Origin: DAOPXV01 sp964551445
GTDB lineage: Bacteria > Muiribacteriota > UBA9980
Length of the DNA: 64,000 bases
Assembly (NCBI GenBank): GCA_964551445.1
Contig: CAZKCG010000026.1
Coordinates: 1 to 64,000 of the forward strand
Direction of reading: 5' to 3'
Part shown: positions 62,459 to 64,000 of the stretch, piece after piece
Layout of the letters: every line of letters starts with the position of its first letter
Numbering within the stretch: the first letter of the stretch is position 1
Position numbers and translations under genes: made by a program
The notes under the pieces: generated by a model
What the model saw: the letters and a program-made list of their open reading frames with translations, nothing else
Databases searched by the model: none
Told to the model about the DNA's origin: nothing

Positions 62459-63964
62459 TTATTTATTGCGGTCTAATATTTCGAATATTCGCGTTTCCGT
62501 TGTCTTGCCTCTTATTTTAACCGCGTCGACGGACCGCGTTCGGAAAAAGTCCTTTAATTTTTCGATCACGGCTTCGGAAACGAGGATCGAGGTGTCGTAT
62601 TTTTTATTTAATTCCTCTATCCTGGCCGCGGTATTGACCGTGTCGCCTATCGCTGTGTATTCAAGGCGCTTTTCCGAACCGACGTTGCCTATGACGACTT
62701 CTCCCGTATTAATGCCTATGCTTACTTTAAGTTTCGTGCCGTATTTTTCATTGAAAGAAGATAGATAAACATGCAGTTGTTCTTTCATTAACACGGAAGT
62801 TGTGACCGCCATTTCTTCATCGCTGCCGAAGCTGATCGGCGCTCCGAAAAGAGCCATTATTTTATCGCCTATGAACTTGTCGATCATGCCTTTGTTATTT
62901 AATATGAGCGAACTTGTCAGCGAAAGATATCCGTTTAAAAATCCGATCAATTCTTCGGGAGAGGTCTTTTGTGAAAGTTCGTCGATCCCTCTGATGCTCG
63001 CGAAAAGAACGGTTACACGCTTTTTTTCGCCTTCCCAGAAAACTTTTTCCGGTGACGCGAGTATGAGCGCCGCCACCTGCGGACTGACATAACGTTCAAA
63101 TTGTTTTTTATAGAACTCGCGCTCTTTAAGGCCGGAGCGCATATTGTTGAAAGCAGTCGCCAGATCGCCTATTTCATCGTTAGTTTCGACTTTCATTCCG
63201 GCGTTGAAATCGCCCGCCGCTATTTTGGCCGTAAAACTTTTAAAGTTCGCGAACGGCCTGGTCAGTGTTCTTGAGAACAGATGGCTTAAAAGAAAAGACA
63301 GCATAAGCCCTGCGGCGAGTATAATATAAAAAACAGTTCTTACTTTAGAAAGCTCGTTTTTCACGGATTCGCCTGATACATCTATGCATAATAACCCCAC
63401 AGTTTCGCCTTTTTTATTTTTGATGGGAGCGGTAGCCGTCAGAAGTTCGCCCCAGCGATCGAACTGGTTGATCTCATCGTACATCGAAGGCGCCCGAAGC
63501 ACCGTTTCGTAATTGTCCGATAACCTGGGATAATCGTCCGTATCGCCGAGTTTTGAAAAATCCTTTGAATTTTTACTTTCAGCGTCGATCACATATTCCC
63601 ATTTTTTATCTTTGGCTGCCGGCCGCATAGTGTAAATGAATTTGATGTTAATATGCTTATTGATCGATTTAAGGCTCACAAGATAGGAGTGAATGGCCTT
63701 GTACTCATCGGAATTCATCTGTTCGGGACGGCGAAGAGAATCGAATTTATCGCCGTCTATCTCGATCGCGCCCGTCGCTACAACCGACATGAGTTTCTGG
63801 CCGAATTCAAAAAAAAGTTTCTCCGTGGCCGCTTTGTAGTTTATATAGGTCGTCATAAATATTATAGCGATAACGACTACCGTGGAAGCAGCGGTCAGCT
63901 TCGCGTGGAATTTCAAATCAAGGAAAAAATTATTGATCCTTTTTAAAAAATTAGTTTGGCTCAT
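62459..63964 (-). CDS. Membrane class III cyclase-like protein missing one metal ligand, 501 aa
   Basis: Architecture: a membrane segment near residues 20-42, a periplasmic sensory region (about 45-205), a second segment (about 208-232), HAMP (TRPFANFKSFTAKIAAGDFN, then NDEIGDLATAFNNM), then a class III cyclase domain. The domain keeps FIGDKIMALFGAP, INTGEVVIGNVGS and LEYTAIGDTVNTAARIEE. Where active enzymes read F-S/A-D-I/L-R, this one reads FASIRG, so the first metal Asp is Ser323. It may be a regulatory or altered-activity cyclase. The gene is convergent with the Nif11 precursor. Confidence 0.8.
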   Translation of the reverse strand: MSQTNFLKRINNFFLDLKFHAKLTAASTVVVIAIIFMTTYINYKAATEKLFFEFGQKLMSVVATGAIEIDGDKFDSLRRPEQMNSDEYKAIHSYLVSLKSINKHINIKFIYTMRPAAKDKKWEYVIDAESKNSKDFSKLGDTDDYPRLSDNYETVLRAPSMYDEINQFDRWGELLTATAPIKNKKGETVGLLCIDVSGESVKNELSKVRTVFYIILAAGLMLSFLLSHLFSRTLTRPFANFKSFTAKIAAGDFNAGMKVETNDEIGDLATAFNNMRSGLKEREFYKKQFERYVSPQVAALILASPEKVFWEGEKKRVTVLFASIRGIDELSQKTSPEELIGFLNGYLSLTSSLILNNKGMIDKFIGDKIMALFGAPISFGSDEEMAVTTSVLMKEQLHVYLSSFNEKYGTKLKVSIGINTGEVVIGNVGSEKRLEYTAIGDTVNTAARIEELNKKYDTSILVSEAVIEKLKDFFRTRSVDAVKIRGKTTETRIFEILDRNK

Positions 63965-63984
63965 ATGGAATCACTTTTACTTTC

Positions 63985-64000
63985 TGCGCTTTCCGGCAGT
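63985..64000 (-). repeat. Possible start of another dispersed repeat copy
   Basis: Read on the - strand, the last bases give ACTGCCGGAAAGCGC, matching the head of the 43.7-kb copy. The window ends here. Confidence 0.3.

Noticed and set aside
1..64000. CRISPR array or cas genes
   Set aside because: No series of regularly spaced short direct repeats was seen and no Cas protein was recognised.
1..64000. Insertion sequences and integrases
   Set aside because: No transposase, recombinase or integrase was recognised in any of the frames, despite the mosaic structure.

Overview
The window looks like a defence and accessory island from a diderm bacterium. No rRNA, tRNA or ribosomal-protein gene is visible, so taxonomy rests on weak signs: two HAMP-linked class III nucleotide cyclases, Nif11-type peptide precursors, a sigma-54-type promoter and secreted SH3 and ankyrin proteins. 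An uncultured phylum of the Riflebacteria/Wallbacteria sort would fit, but this is a low-confidence guess. Base composition is patchy: 6.3-10.9 kb and the middle of one methylase gene are very AT-rich, while 34.4-36.0, 46-47.4 and 57.8-59.5 kb are GC-rich, as expected of a mosaic.

Region 1 (1-18.1 kb, + strand) is a DISARM-like cluster. It holds the end of a SNF2-type helicase (DrmD-like), a large N6-adenine methylase (DrmMI-like), three AT-rich or nuclease genes (DUF6602-type, a 1275-aa protein, YhcG/DUF1016-type), a 1741-aa DEAD helicase with a DUF1998 region and a nuclease-like tail, and a small unknown protein. Region 2 (18.2-25.9 kb, - strand) is a membrane-anchored protein followed by a compact four-gene operon: unknown 412 aa, PLD nuclease, SNF2-type helicase, unknown 120 aa. 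It resembles a three-component helicase/PLD defence system.

Region 3 (26-44.7 kb) contains two copies (about 89% identical) of a secreted 215-aa protein gene. Between them lie a 1744-aa exonuclease-RecQ-UvrD fusion, an HNH plus MazG-like pair, a clostripain-like protease, a RhuM gene, a DUF6904 gene, an AbiE toxin-antitoxin pair and a PLD-DEAD-DUF3427 helicase. Region 4 (44.7-50.2 kb) has a Nif11 peptide precursor with a decayed tandem partner, a TetR/esterase/pyrophosphatase-like operon, HicAB, a methyltransferase remnant joined to an acetyltransferase, and a secreted SH3 protein.

Region 5 (50.3-56 kb) is a decay zone with a broken acid phosphatase, a broken metallophosphoesterase and a broken radical SAM/SPASM gene, beside intact small genes and a sigma-54-type promoter. 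Region 6 (56-64 kb) has two class III cyclases, an ankyrin protein, VOC and GNAT enzymes, an alpha/beta hydrolase and a second Nif11 precursor.

The most unusual structure runs through regions 3-6. A dispersed repeat of about 70 bp (at least six clear copies) appears to derive from the middle of a RhuM gene by deletions at short direct repeats. In three places it is followed by a near-identical sigma-70 promoter (TTTACA-N17-TAAAAT). The same promoter, without the 70-bp head, also drives RhuM. These promoters sit upstream of otherwise unrelated genes, suggesting movable or recombining promoter-gene cassettes.
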